64,000 bases of DNA from Virgibacillus natechei (GTDB lineage Bacteria; Bacillota; Bacilli; Bacillales; Amphibacillaceae), in assembly GCF_026013645.1 (NCBI RefSeq), contig NZ_CP110224.1:1984001-2048000 (forward strand). Reading direction: 5' to 3'. The position numbers and the translations under genes are program-made. Below are positions 18,820 to 28,435 of this stretch, one piece after another. A model generated the notes under the pieces. That model was given only the letters and a program-made list of their open reading frames with translations, was not told the origin of the DNA and searched no databases. The stretch's first letter is position 1; every line of letters begins with the position of its first letter.

Positions 18820-19458
18820 TTATTGATAAAATGATTGAATTATTGATTCCATTGCTTCATTGGCAACATAAGCTTCTAAGACTGCAGCGATAAAGGAAAT
18901 GGCGAGCAAAATAGAAAAGATCATTACATATCTGCCAAATGGTTGGAACACAGGTTGCGAAATTTTCCGGGTAAACAATTTATTTAATAAAGTTAATGAA
19001 AAAATCATCGACAGACTTCCAGCTATAATGTAAACAGGGATAATCAGAATATTTTGCGGAGCAATCGAAAGAGATGCTAGCAAAAGCCCTGATCCTCCAA
19101 GTTGATTTACAATAAATCCTACAGAGAAACCAATTACCAAACCTTTTATAAATAGTAAGATCCAAACAACCGGTAAACCAATAACCGATAAACCCAAAAT
19201 AAATAAGAGTAATAAATATTTAACATGATAAAAAAAACTACTTTTTAATATTTCTACATTATCTACAGATTGGTTATTCGCAATTTGGCCGAAAAACCGT
19301 TCTAAATAAAAGAATAAATCCTGTTTTTGTACAAAACTCATGCTATTAACAATAATTGCTCCGAATATGATCCCTGTTAAAAATAGAATAATCATAAACA
19401 GATAGATCGTTGCATGTTCCTTTACGTGATTCATTAGTAGCGTTTTATTTTTGAGCAT
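18820..19458 (-). CDS. spoIIM: Stage II sporulation protein M
   Basis: 212 residues from the ATG at 19458, which has GGAGG 8 nt upstream; the longer frame from 19491 lacks one. Five hydrophobic segments fit SpoIIM, the membrane scaffold of the SpoIID-SpoIIM-SpoIIP machine that drives forespore engulfment by thinning peptidoglycan. A sigma-E-like promoter precedes it. Confidence 0.94.
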   Translation of the reverse strand: MLKNKTLLMNHVKEHATIYLFMIILFLTGIIFGAIIVNSMSFVQKQDLFFYLERFFGQIANNQSVDNVEILKSSFFYHVKYLLLLFILGLSVIGLPVVWILLFIKGLVIGFSVGFIVNQLGGSGLLLASLSIAPQNILIIPVYIIAGSLSMIFSLTLLNKLFTRKISQPVFQPFGRYVMIFSILLAISFIAAVLEAYVANEAMESIIQSFYQ

Positions 19459-19494
19459 CGGAATCCTCCATTCGAGAGATGGGTCTATCATTAA

Positions 19495-19523
19495 AAACTA
19501 TGAAAGATTCCTGTTAAAAATAC
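19495..19523 (-). promoter_or_regulatory. Possible sigma-E promoter of spoIIM
   Basis: Minus strand GTATTTT (19523-19517), 14-nt spacer, CATAGTTT (19502-19495). The CATA core and spacing fit sigma-E, the known regulator of spoIIM; the rest is a weak match. Confidence 0.4.
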
Positions 19524-19557
19524 CAATTTATCTATCTTTTTATTTTATTATTATGTT

Positions 19558-20727
19558 TTATGATGGACTCACACTTCCGTATTTGCCGCCACCACCTGCT
19601 TTGATTGCTAATTTTCCTTCTCGCATTTGAATAATAGAATTTGCTAGTTTCTCAGGAATTACTTCACTTAATTGGTCGAAAGTTGCGAAGTGTAACACAT
19701 TCATTTCTGTATCAAACTGATTTATTAGCTTTTCAAATGTTTTTTTACCTAAAGATGGTAAATACTCTAATGGTACTTGGTATAAGTATGGGGGTCTCTC
19801 TCTTAATCGCTCATTTATATTTTTCAATTCTAAAATTCGATCCAGTACACCCTTTATTATTTTTACGCTACCACATTTATTGCATTTCAATGTTTGTGAT
19901 GGTAACAGTTCTAAACAGTTATCGCAAACGGTAGTATGGTATTTTCCAAGTTGCGGATTCATCCCAAAATTTTGTCTTATTTTTCTATCATTTACCTCGT
20001 GAAGAGCCCAGTTAAATTCTTTAAAAGAAGGCTCTTTCATATTTATCTCCTGATATTCACGTGCTATTTTGGGTAATGAATGCGCATCAGAATTCGTAAT
20101 GAACGTGTAGTTATGCAATTCTTTAATTTGGTCAGCCATTCGTGTATCTGAACTTAGGCCAAGTTCAATTCCATCAATCAAATCAGGATCAAATACTTCA
20201 TTTAATGAAGCCTCTACCCCTCTTCCATATAAACTTTTAAACGGTGTAAATACATGAGCAGGAATAAAAATCCCCTCTAATTCCTTCACTTTATATTGTA
20301 ATTCTTTTGCAGTTCCATAATACCTTTGCGAACTAAGCGTGATATTTTTCATTTTTGTGGTCAGCCATTCAGAGAATTGCTCGATTTTCTCTAAGGTAGG
20401 GAAATAGCACAACACATGAATAGGGCCCTTACAATTTTCATCATAAACTTCTATTTCTGAGCCTGGTAGCAGGGTTACGTTCTCAAATCTAATCCCACCA
20501 TCATCTAGCTGATACGCTTCATTTGCTTCTATTAGTTGCTTGATTTCCTGTTGAACAGCTGGAGATTGGCTATCGATGACGCCAATCATGTCAATTCCTT
20601 TATTACGACTCGATTCCTTTAAAATGTTTGTAAGGGTCAAACTTTTTGCTCCTGTTATTTTCACGGGATTACCATTCATATCTCTTCCAATGTGTATGTG
20701 CATATCGGCAAAATAGGAAGTAAGCAT
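19558..20727 (-). CDS. yqxK: EndoQ-family PHP-domain DNA endonuclease
   Basis: 389 residues. The PHP metal-binding motifs are visible: ADMHIHIG at the N-terminus, IPAHVFTPF near 155 and TNSDAHSLPK near 213. A four-Cys zinc ribbon follows (CDNCLELL...CNKCG, about 270-290), then a helix-hairpin-helix-like C-terminus (LPSLGKKTFEKLI). EndoQ nucleases, known from archaea and some Bacillus, nick DNA 5' of deaminated bases and abasic sites. The gene ends up directly behind nudF, as in B. subtilis. Confidence 0.85.
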   Translation of the reverse strand: MLTSYFADMHIHIGRDMNGNPVKITGAKSLTLTNILKESSRNKGIDMIGVIDSQSPAVQQEIKQLIEANEAYQLDDGGIRFENVTLLPGSEIEVYDENCKGPIHVLCYFPTLEKIEQFSEWLTTKMKNITLSSQRYYGTAKELQYKVKELEGIFIPAHVFTPFKSLYGRGVEASLNEVFDPDLIDGIELGLSSDTRMADQIKELHNYTFITNSDAHSLPKIAREYQEINMKEPSFKEFNWALHEVNDRKIRQNFGMNPQLGKYHTTVCDNCLELLPSQTLKCNKCGSVKIIKGVLDRILELKNINERLRERPPYLYQVPLEYLPSLGKKTFEKLINQFDTEMNVLHFATFDQLSEVIPEKLANSIIQMREGKLAIKAGGGGKYGSVSPS

Positions 20728-20728
20728 G

Positions 20729-21274
20729 TTAATTCAATCCCATTGCATGCAAATACAGAATTGCATAATTCGTTTTAGCATCATGAATGCGCTCTTCTTC
20801 TACATATTGCTTTGCTTCGTCTAATGTTAATTCGAGTAACTTAACAAATTCATCATGATCGCCTTTTACTGGTGTTTCCAACGCTTCTAATTGGTCTGTA
20901 ATATAAATGTATAGAAGCTCATCAGCAAATCCAGGAGATGTGTAAAAAGAGGTAACGAAAGATAGATCTTTTGTCGTATACCCTGTTTCCTCTTCCAATT
21001 CACGAACAGCAGTTACTACCGGACTTTCGCCTCGTTCCATTTTACCAGCTGGTATTTCAATAAGAGATTTTTCTAGTGGCTTGCGATATTGCTCAACAAA
21101 GATAATTTTATTATCCTTTGTAAGTGGAATCACTGATACCGCACCTGGATGCTTAATAATTTCCCGCTTTGAAGCTTTGCCATTTGGCAATGTAACATCA
21201 TCTACTTGCAGTTGAACAACGCTTCCATTATATATATTTTCAGTTTTCATCGTTTTTTCTTCAAATAATTTCAT
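20729..21274 (-). CDS. nudF: ADP-ribose pyrophosphatase (Nudix)
   Basis: 181 residues from the ATG at 21274, preceded by AAAGGAGATT; a longer frame from 21295 is not needed. The Nudix box is complete (GKMERGESP then RELEEETGY, about 75-100). It hydrolyses ADP-ribose to AMP and ribose 5-phosphate. It is co-oriented with the EndoQ gene, 1 nt apart. Confidence 0.95.
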   Translation of the reverse strand: MKLFEEKTMKTENIYNGSVVQLQVDDVTLPNGKASKREIIKHPGAVSVIPLTKDNKIIFVEQYRKPLEKSLIEIPAGKMERGESPVVTAVRELEEETGYTTKDLSFVTSFYTSPGFADELLYIYITDQLEALETPVKGDHDEFVKLLELTLDEAKQYVEEERIHDAKTNYAILYLHAMGLN

Positions 21275-21366
21275 ACTAATCTCCTTTGCTTCCAAAATAC
21301 TTCTTTCTAGTTTAGCATAAATTTAAGATTTAAAAGTGAATGATACACTTCATCATTGTGAATTAA

Positions 21367-21395
21367 TTGTAAAATAACGCAAGCATTTCTACAAT
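21367..21395 (+). promoter_or_regulatory. Sigma-A promoter of the aldo/keto reductase gene
   Basis: TTGTAA (21367-21372), 17-nt spacer, TACAAT (21390-21395), about 32 nt before the ATG. The hexamers differ from consensus at one or two positions. Confidence 0.55.
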
Positions 21396-21426
21396 AGAAG
21401 TAGAAATAGAAACGGAGGCTAGTAAA

Positions 21427-22344
21427 ATGAATTTAAATCAATTAGGTAAATCAGATATATATGTATCTGACCTAACGCTTGGCTGCATGTCATTAGGTTC
21501 AAACACAAGAGAAGCAACGAAGATCATTAATCAAGCTCTGGATGCTGGGATAAATCATTTGGATACGGCTGATTTATATGACTTTGGAGAAAATGAAAAA
21601 GTTGTTGGAGCAGCTATTAAAGAAAAGCGCGATCAACTTGTATTAACTACCAAGGTTGGAAATCATTTTAATAAAGAGAAAAAAGACTGGTTCTGGGATC
21701 CATCAAAAAAACATATTAAAAGTGGCCTAAAGGATAGTTTGCGTCGATTACAAACCGATTATATCGACTTTTACATGCTACACGGAGGCACCATGGAGGA
21801 CCCTATTAGTGAATCAATTGAAGCATTTGAAGAATTAAAAACGGAGGGGCTGATTCGTGCATATGGTATATCGTCGATTAGGCCTAACGTGATTCGTGAA
21901 TACGTTAATCGTTCTACTATTGATGCTGTTATGATGCAATATAGCCTGTTGGATCGTAGGCCTGAAGAAATACTGGATTTTTTACACGAGAACCATATTA
22001 GTGTACTTGCACGTGGGCCTTTAGCAAAAGGAATGTTAAGTAACGATGCAGAGAAACAAATACAAAAAAAAGGACAGGATGGGTACTTAGACTACACATA
22101 TGAGGAGCTTTATGAATTCTATGAGAACATCTCGAAAAAAGTTAGTGAAAAACAAACATTAAATACAATGTCCTTACAATATGTGCTTAAGCACCCTGCC
22201 GTGTCTAGTGCAGTATTCGGTGCAAGCTCGGTAGACCAAGTAGATGAAAACATCAGCATTAAACATTCAAAAGAATTAACAGACGAAACATCTGACACAC
22301 TAAAAAACATAACAAAAAATTCGATCTATGCAAATCATCGGTAA
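21427..22344 (+). CDS. yqkF: Aldo/keto reductase (YqkF type)
   Basis: 305 residues, a complete TIM-barrel NADPH-dependent oxidoreductase. The catalytic Tyr is in LDTADLYDFG near residue 52, with Lys in LTTKVGNHF and His in YMLHGG. Its position next to nudF matches B. subtilis yqkF. Physiological substrate unknown. It is transcribed away from nudF, with GGAGG before the ATG, and is followed immediately by repeat element A. Confidence 0.9.
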   Translation: MNLNQLGKSDIYVSDLTLGCMSLGSNTREATKIINQALDAGINHLDTADLYDFGENEKVVGAAIKEKRDQLVLTTKVGNHFNKEKKDWFWDPSKKHIKSGLKDSLRRLQTDYIDFYMLHGGTMEDPISESIEAFEELKTEGLIRAYGISSIRPNVIREYVNRSTIDAVMMQYSLLDRRPEEILDFLHENHISVLARGPLAKGMLSNDAEKQIQKKGQDGYLDYTYEELYEFYENISKKVSEKQTLNTMSLQYVLKHPAVSSAVFGASSVDQVDENISIKHSKELTDETSDTLKNITKNSIYANHR

Positions 22345-22349
22345 TTCAT

Positions 22350-22946
22350 AGGCTGTTTCCTAAAAGATTGGGACTGCGGTTACTCGTCCCACCGAAAAGA
22401 ATTGTTTTTTTAACAGAAAATCTATAAAAGACGACATAACTACCAGGTTGATTTCCGCTGCGTACAGTCGCTTTCCGCGGGCACGGCTTCAGCCCTCGAC
22501 GCACAGGACGTGCTAGTGCAGGTGTTGCGACAGGACGTCGCGAACTTAACCTGCCTCGCAGTAAACCGCTGCTGCGGGGTCTTCAGACTCGTGCTGTTCC
22601 CGCAGGAGTCGACTATACTCCGCTCCAATCAACCTTCATAAGAGTGCATGGCTATATTTGTTATATAATTAAGCAATATAATTTTTTTGATGAAGTTGCA
22701 GGATCATCTGAATCAGCGTAGGAAACACATGAAGACTCCTGCGGGAGGCAAGGCCTCGGTGAGACCCCGCAGTGCGCCAGCACAAGGAGGCTCACCAGCC
22801 GCCCGCGGAAAGCGAAATGTGTTTCCGTAGCGAATCCTTGCTCTCAACCAGCGTTTGCAAATGAATTGTCACTGCGTCGTCTTTTATATCAATTGCGATG
22901 AATTAAAAGCAACAATGCTTACAAAAAGAGCCTTCCTAAAAGATTG
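22350..22946. repeat. Repeat element A: GC-rich noncoding palindromic element
   Basis: This fills most of the 750-nt gap between yqkF and yqjQ. The outer ends are CCTAAAAGATTG copies (22359-22370, 22935-22946) in the same orientation. Inside lie nested inverted repeats: ATAAAAGACGAC / GTCGTCTTTTAT (22424-22435, 22876-22887), GCTTTCCGCGGGC / GCCCGCGGAAAGC (22470-22482, 22801-22813), TGCGGGGTCT / AGACCCCGCA (22573-22582, 22762-22771) and CCCGCAGGAGTC / GACTCCTGCGGG (22599-22610, 22734-22745). An AT-rich tip of about 120 nt separates the arms. A related inverted copy sits at 37692-38281. No credible gene lies inside. Confidence 0.9.
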
Positions 22947-23093
22947 TTGATTTAAGTATGTAAGCTATAATTGTATCAAATAGATAAAAGTGAAGTGGCA
23001 GATAGGAACCACTGGCTCGCCTTGAGCGAGCCACCAGCTAACATGAACGTGGATTCTTAGCCCAAGGAACAGTATATACCGTACTAATCATAT

Positions 23094-23882
23094 TTATTTT
23101 TTATTAAACTGCTTTCTCAATACAAATTCCATTAAACCCGGGAATAACTGATATAGCTTGCTACCGAATTCCATCCAATAAGGAAGATTTATTTCACGCT
23201 TTGTTGTAAACATATGCCTTACTATTTTTTGAGCAACTTTATCCGGATCCAGCATATAGCGATCAACACTTTTTTGATATGTCCCTTCAGGGTCTGCAGA
23301 AACAAAAAAGTTTGTTCTTACTGGGCCAAGATTCACACCGGTAACATTTATTTCTTTACTTTCTAGTCTTAAAGAATTCGTAAACCCGAGGACAGCATGC
23401 TTTGTTGAAGCATAAATCGCTGATTTCGGTGTAGAAATTTTTCCAGCTTGTGATGCAATATTTACAATATGTCCTCCCCCATGAGTAGAAAAATGTGGCA
23501 GTAAAAGTTGTGTCATGTTCATTAATGCAAACACGTTTAACTGAAACATATGATGCACATCCTGCCAGGCCACATCCTTTACATAAGTAAACTTTCCAAA
23601 GCCAGCATTATTAATTAATCCATGTATTTGGTTATGCTCCAATAAAACCTGCTTCATCACAGCCTCTATTTGTGTTTTATCTTGTAAGTCGACCTGATAT
23701 ATAAAACTTTCTGCATGTAACTCCTGATCAAGTTGTTCTTGCTGCGTTTGCAATTTATCAATAGAGCGTGCAAGCATTATTGGAATGCCCCCATTTTTGG
23801 CAATATGCCAAACTATTCTTTTTCCAATTCCACTTGAGGCTCCAGTAACTACTATTTTTTTATTTGCTACTTTTTTTTGCAT
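23094..23882 (-). CDS. yqjQ: Short-chain dehydrogenase/reductase (YqjQ type)
   Basis: 262 residues, a classical SDR: cofactor motif TGASSGIG at residue 13, NNAGFG near 90 and catalytic YASTKHA near 155. Substrate not known. It overlaps the upstream metallo-hydrolase gene by 23 nt, so the two are co-translated, as with B. subtilis yqjP-yqjQ. Confidence 0.88.
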   Translation of the reverse strand: MQKKVANKKIVVTGASSGIGKRIVWHIAKNGGIPIMLARSIDKLQTQQEQLDQELHAESFIYQVDLQDKTQIEAVMKQVLLEHNQIHGLINNAGFGKFTYVKDVAWQDVHHMFQLNVFALMNMTQLLLPHFSTHGGGHIVNIASQAGKISTPKSAIYASTKHAVLGFTNSLRLESKEINVTGVNLGPVRTNFFVSADPEGTYQKSVDRYMLDPDKVAQKIVRHMFTTKREINLPYWMEFGSKLYQLFPGLMEFVLRKQFNKK

Positions 23883-24837
23883 GGTAGAAAAAGATACCGT
23901 CCTCTATTGTTTTATCGACTTTGCCTTCGTTTTCTAAGTAATCCAGTTGCGCAATCGTTTCGGACATCGTTAAATCAAGCTGTTTTTCATATTGATGCGG
24001 AAATATCTGCATACAAATCTGAAAAGGAGTTTGGGGGTTATCCATCAATAACAACTCGACTTTTTTTGCACGCTGTTCTTGTTTATGCAAGTGCCTCGGA
24101 ATAATTTCTTCTACATTTGAGAATATATCTCCATGACCAGGGAGAACGGATTGAATCCCTAATGACATACATTTCTTTAAGTTAGCACGATATTGTAATA
24201 TGGGTTTTGGTCGCCCTTCCTGATCCATATCTGGATGTGGTTCAATTAATGGATTCGGGGATATATGACGTAGTAAATGGTCGCCCCCGATAAATGAACC
24301 ATCCGTTTCCCGGTAAAATGACAGATGGCTTTGTGCATGTCCCTTCGTTTCAACTACTCGCCAATCCTCATGTCCAGGAAGAGAATCACCCTCTATAATT
24401 GTAGAAGTTAGATGACCCTCACCTGCATACTTTAACGGTGCTCTTAGGTTATCCAACAGACGATGAAAATGCTGAGGTATACCACTAGCAATAAAATATT
24501 CTTTAAAAAATTGCTCATAATGTTGGAAGTATGTTTCATTTCTCGTTAACCATAAATCGACATTTTTATGTGCGACTAAACGTTCAGCTCGAGGGAATTC
24601 TTCCACTAACCCTGTATGGTCAGGATGGTGATGTGTTAAAATTATTTGTTCTATATCATTGGGGGAATACCCAATTTCTTTTAATTGAGTTTTTAAAGCT
24701 TCCCAAGCTTCTGTCGTTTTCACACCAGCATCCACAAGGGTCAATAAATCTCCTTTTATCAAATATACATGTGTATTGCCGACCGCAAAGGGTGTTGGGA
24801 TGGTAAGTTGACTAATTGTTTTATCTAATACTTTCAT
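23860..24837 (-). CDS. yqjP: Metallo-beta-lactamase-fold hydrolase (YqjP type)
   Basis: 325 residues from the ATG at 24837, which has GGAGG upstream. The zinc motif HHHPDHTG (about residue 65) is complete, and further ligands are in HAQSHLSFY and LPGHGD. This is a broad thiol-ester or phosphoester hydrolase family; the substrate is unknown. Gene order with yqjQ downstream and yqjN upstream matches B. subtilis. Confidence 0.87.
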   Translation of the reverse strand: MKVLDKTISQLTIPTPFAVGNTHVYLIKGDLLTLVDAGVKTTEAWEALKTQLKEIGYSPNDIEQIILTHHHPDHTGLVEEFPRAERLVAHKNVDLWLTRNETYFQHYEQFFKEYFIASGIPQHFHRLLDNLRAPLKYAGEGHLTSTIIEGDSLPGHEDWRVVETKGHAQSHLSFYRETDGSFIGGDHLLRHISPNPLIEPHPDMDQEGRPKPILQYRANLKKCMSLGIQSVLPGHGDIFSNVEEIIPRHLHKQEQRAKKVELLLMDNPQTPFQICMQIFPHQYEKQLDLTMSETIAQLDYLENEGKVDKTIEDGIFFYHAKKSSK

Positions 24838-24906
24838 TATATTTTTTCCTCCAAAATGAATGCTCATTCAGTTCTATCTTTATTGTATCCTTTTTACTGA
24901 TAAAAG

Positions 24907-26529
24907 TCATTCATTAAGCAGGAGTTGATGAATAGCCTCGGTTAAAATAGTTGGTAAATACTCAAAGCTGTACGTTAATTCCAGCCGTTCCGTCCATTGA
25001 TGAGGATCTTTACCCAACGGACCAATATTTAATATGGGCATCGTTAATTGCTCCATCACATCCTCTGGAAAAACAAATCCATTATGCTGCAAAGGCATGT
25101 TGGTTGTTAGTTGTTGCAATCTGCTTTTAGAAGATGCAGGACCGACAAAGCTTAGGTCAGATAGACCTGTGAAAAATTCGGATACGGTTAAATCAATTGC
25201 ATGGTTTGTTTTCGTATAATTTTTAATATAATTCATTACTTTCTTAATAGCTGGATCATCATGAGAGGAAACAGCTGGATAAAACGGTGGACTATAAAAT
25301 AGCACGATAAGTGGCGTTAGGTCCTTACACATAGAGGCTAAGTCCTGAACCAGCAATGTAGAAAAATCGCGATCACCTTTTTCCCGCTGTCTAACTAGTA
25401 AATTTTGTCTACGTGTTATTTCTTCTTCCCCGTATCGCTTGACAGCCTCCGTATATAATTCTTCGTACATCATTACATTTATATTTGATGCTGGCATAGT
25501 AAATTCTGAGCCAATCTCAGCAAAACTCGCTGCTTTTTGAGACACATATGTTTCGGTGTTACGTGCTGCCTTTCTAGCCCCGTCTAAAAGCTTTTCGTTT
25601 ATTTCGTTAAAAGGTTGTTTCAAATACAACACATTGTACATAGCAACAGCGGCATGCGGTGTTTGTACCGAATATTCCTCTTTTAAATCACGTTGCATGA
25701 GGCTCACAGGTGGCGGTGTTACTTCATCGTCGATTTTTTCAATAAACGATTCATTTAATTCCAGTTGCTGTGAGAGAAAACTTAGCATTAAGTTGGGGTT
25801 TATCCCAGAAAAAGGTTCTCCTACATGTGATTCTTTGCCATAGCAATAAAATCCAGGTAACACTTTTCCAATAGATCCTGTATACATATATTTAGCTGGG
25901 TCTCCTGGGTATTTCGTAAACATTGGCTCTCCATTTAGACAAGCCTTAAAAGTTAAATCCCCCTTATCTTTTAGCTGTTTTAAGACAGGCAAGGCGGCCA
26001 ACATGCCCTGAGAGTTTACCTCTTCATCCGGGACTGTTAACAATAAAATATTTCCATCAAATTCCCCGGCGATAGCTTTTTCAAGCATAGATAAATGCAA
26101 AGCTAGGCCTGCTTTCATATCCATTGTACCTCTGCCAAATAACCAATCTCCGCTTGCTAAATCGTCCTGTACTGCTTCAGTGAGTTCCTTCATTTGCGCC
26201 ATTTCCTTTGTGAGTTCCTTCGGGTGAAAGGCTAGGTTTTCAAGAGAACCATAATCTTCAACACCAACAACATCGAAATGACTTAATAAAATTACAGTCT
26301 CTTTCGTATTTTCATTTCCTTTAACTAATGCTGTTAAAAGATGTCTTCCATCTTCTAGTGGATGTAAATTTAAATTAGAGGGATGGTTTTGAAAATAAGA
26401 TTTCTGTGCTAATAAATGATGCAGATATTCTGGTAATGCTATTTCTGCATTGCTTCCTGTAATACTTTGTTGATTAACAAGAGAGCAAACTAATTCCGTT
26501 AGCTCTTCTTTTGATTGCCAGTTTTTCAC
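24907..26529 (-). CDS. yqjN: M20-family zinc peptidase/deacylase (YqjN, RocB-like)
   Basis: 540 residues, longer than ordinary M20 peptidases and like the RocB/YqjN branch thought to act in arginine or amino-acid degradation. Metal ligands are visible in LLSHFDVVG, GRGTMDMKAGLALHL and TVPDEEVNSQG. Reaction not established. It has its own spacing of about 70 nt to yqjP and is transcribed divergently from the GDPD gene. Confidence 0.85.
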   Translation of the reverse strand: MKNWQSKEELTELVCSLVNQQSITGSNAEIALPEYLHHLLAQKSYFQNHPSNLNLHPLEDGRHLLTALVKGNENTKETVILLSHFDVVGVEDYGSLENLAFHPKELTKEMAQMKELTEAVQDDLASGDWLFGRGTMDMKAGLALHLSMLEKAIAGEFDGNILLLTVPDEEVNSQGMLAALPVLKQLKDKGDLTFKACLNGEPMFTKYPGDPAKYMYTGSIGKVLPGFYCYGKESHVGEPFSGINPNLMLSFLSQQLELNESFIEKIDDEVTPPPVSLMQRDLKEEYSVQTPHAAVAMYNVLYLKQPFNEINEKLLDGARKAARNTETYVSQKAASFAEIGSEFTMPASNINVMMYEELYTEAVKRYGEEEITRRQNLLVRQREKGDRDFSTLLVQDLASMCKDLTPLIVLFYSPPFYPAVSSHDDPAIKKVMNYIKNYTKTNHAIDLTVSEFFTGLSDLSFVGPASSKSRLQQLTTNMPLQHNGFVFPEDVMEQLTMPILNIGPLGKDPHQWTERLELTYSFEYLPTILTEAIHQLLLNE

Positions 26530-26597
26530 TTAAATTCCTCCTATGTAAATTGACTTTTTTCATTAAATAAAACACAATTAAACGAGAGGTGAATCGA

Positions 26598-27341
26598 TTG
26601 TATCCAAAAATTATAGCGCATCGTGGTGCTAGCAGGCTAGCACCTGAAAATACAATGCCTGCATTTAAGATTGCTCATCAGCAGGGGGCTGAGGGAATTG
26701 AAACAGACGTTCAATTAACGAAAGATAACATACCAGTGTTGATTCATGATGAGCGCGTAAAGCGAACAACAAATAGTGTCGGTTATGTAAAAAATTTCAC
26801 ATTTAAGGAATTAAAACAGCTCGATGCTGGATCCTGGTTTTCTCAAAAGTTCGTAGGAACACCTATTACTTCCCTTGAAGAGTTTTTACAATGGGTATAT
26901 GATAAGTCTTTATATTTAAACCTGGAACTAAAAAATAATAAAATAGACTATAGGGATTTGGAAGCAATCGTATATGAAAGGATCGAACACTATCAATTAC
27001 TAAATAGTACCACAATTTCTTCGTTTAATCCAAATAGCTTGAAACGAATGAGAGAAATTAATAATGATATTGAGGTAGCTCTTTTACTATCTCGGAAGCA
27101 AAAAAATCTTGTTAGAAACGCTCAAGAAATAGGTGCAAATGCAATTCATCTAAATTACCGGTTACTCAACCATTCCATTGTGAAGAGCTTACGCCAAGCA
27201 AATATGGCAATTCGCATCTTTACTGTGAATAAACAATCACATCTGAATCGGTGTATTGCCCATGGCTGTGATGGTGTTTTTACGGATGTACCAGGTCAAG
27301 CATTAAACTATCGTCGTATTTATAACGATAAAGAATTATAA
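26598..27341 (+). CDS. yqiK: Glycerophosphodiester phosphodiesterase (cytoplasmic, YqiK type)
   Basis: 247 residues, a GDPD TIM barrel. The catalytic His is in IAHRGASR, with the metal ligands in GIETDVQLTKD and IHDE. It cleaves glycerophosphodiesters to glycerol 3-phosphate and an alcohol. No signal peptide. The frame extends to a GTG at 26589, but AGAGGTGA overlaps that codon and is well placed for the TTG at 26598, which is preferred. Confidence 0.88.
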   Translation: MYPKIIAHRGASRLAPENTMPAFKIAHQQGAEGIETDVQLTKDNIPVLIHDERVKRTTNSVGYVKNFTFKELKQLDAGSWFSQKFVGTPITSLEEFLQWVYDKSLYLNLELKNNKIDYRDLEAIVYERIEHYQLLNSTTISSFNPNSLKRMREINNDIEVALLLSRKQKNLVRNAQEIGANAIHLNYRLLNHSIVKSLRQANMAIRIFTVNKQSHLNRCIAHGCDGVFTDVPGQALNYRRIYNDKEL

Positions 27342-27495
27342 GCAGAAATAATCATGAGACCTCATTTTTATTGGACGTTTGCTTTTGCAAAATCGATACT
27401 AGACAAAAACGGTTGCTGATGAATGAAACGACTCATTAGAAGCCCTACTTCACTATAGGAAAGCTTGGAAATAATTACCTTGGAGGATTAGGAAT

Positions 27496-28422
27496 ATGGA
27501 ATTAAAATTTCTTGGTACTGGTGCTGGTATTCCTTCGAAAGAACGAAATGTATCAGCAATTGCCTTAAAATTGTTACAGGAACAAAATAGTATATGGTTG
27601 TTTGATTGCGGGGAATCCACACAACATCAAATATTACGCACCTCCATAAAACCTGGAAAGATTAATAAAATTTTCATTACGCATATGCATGGAGACCATA
27701 TATTCGGCCTACCAGGCTTCTTAAGCAGTCGTTCTTTTCAAGGGGGGAACGATGTACTAACCGTTTACGGACCAAGTGGTATTAAAGATTTTATCGAAAC
27801 AAGCCTCAAGGTTAGTGGCACACATTTAACATATCCCTTATCGATTATTGAAATAACAAGTGGACGACTATTCGAAAATGAGAAATTTCAGGTTGATGCT
27901 GAAAAATTGGATCACGTTATACCTACTTATGGGTTTCGAATAACTGAAAAGGATAAACCTGGGGAACTGCTCGTTAATAAATTAAAAGATAACGGTATAA
28001 TGCCTGGTCCTATCTACCAACAAATAAAAGAAAACGATAAAGTAAAAACAATTGATGACCAAATTATTTATCGCAAAGATTATATTGGTCCCGATAAAAA
28101 AGGTAGAATTATAAGCATTCTTGGTGATACACGTTCTTCGTTCCAATACAAAGCATTTGTACAACATTCAGATGTACTCGTACATGAATCCACATTTGCT
28201 AATGAGTTGGAAACATTAGCAAATAAGTACTTTCATTCCACGACTAAACAGGCAGCAATGCTTGCCAAAGAAAGTAATAGTAAAAAGTTAGTACTGACAC
28301 ATATATCTTCTCGATATCAATCAGAGGATAACCAAATGTTATTAGCCGAAGCACGCGAAGTATTTCCTAATACTGAGTTGGCCAGTGACTTTCACCAAAC
28401 ATCAGTAAGTACAGAAGAATAG
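27496..28422 (+). CDS. rnz: Ribonuclease Z
   Basis: 308 residues, the normal long-form RNase Z. The motif [14 protein letters not shown] binds the two zinc ions; further ligands follow in the C-terminal half (ILGDT, HESTF, LTHIS). It trims the 3' ends of tRNA precursors that lack encoded CCA. GGAGG precedes the ATG, and the aldehyde dehydrogenase gene starts 13 nt after its stop. Confidence 0.96.
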   Translation: MELKFLGTGAGIPSKERNVSAIALKLLQEQNSIWLFDCGESTQHQILRTSIKPGKINKIFITHMHGDHIFGLPGFLSSRSFQGGNDVLTVYGPSGIKDFIETSLKVSGTHLTYPLSIIEITSGRLFENEKFQVDAEKLDHVIPTYGFRITEKDKPGELLVNKLKDNGIMPGPIYQQIKENDKVKTIDDQIIYRKDYIGPDKKGRIISILGDTRSSFQYKAFVQHSDVLVHESTFANELETLANKYFHSTTKQAAMLAKESNSKKLVLTHISSRYQSEDNQMLLAEAREVFPNTELASDFHQTSVSTEE

Positions 28423-28435
28423 AGGAGAGTTTTCA

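Noticed and set aside
22440..22628. 62-codon frame in repeat element A
   Set aside because: It coincides with the GC-rich arm of the palindromic element; Cys/Ser-rich translation and no conserved frame in copy B.
23013..23032. GC-rich hairpin TGGCTCGC / GCGAGCCA downstream of yqjQ
   Set aside because: A terminator was considered, but there is no T-run on either strand; it could be a chance or rho-type structure, and nothing further supports a feature.
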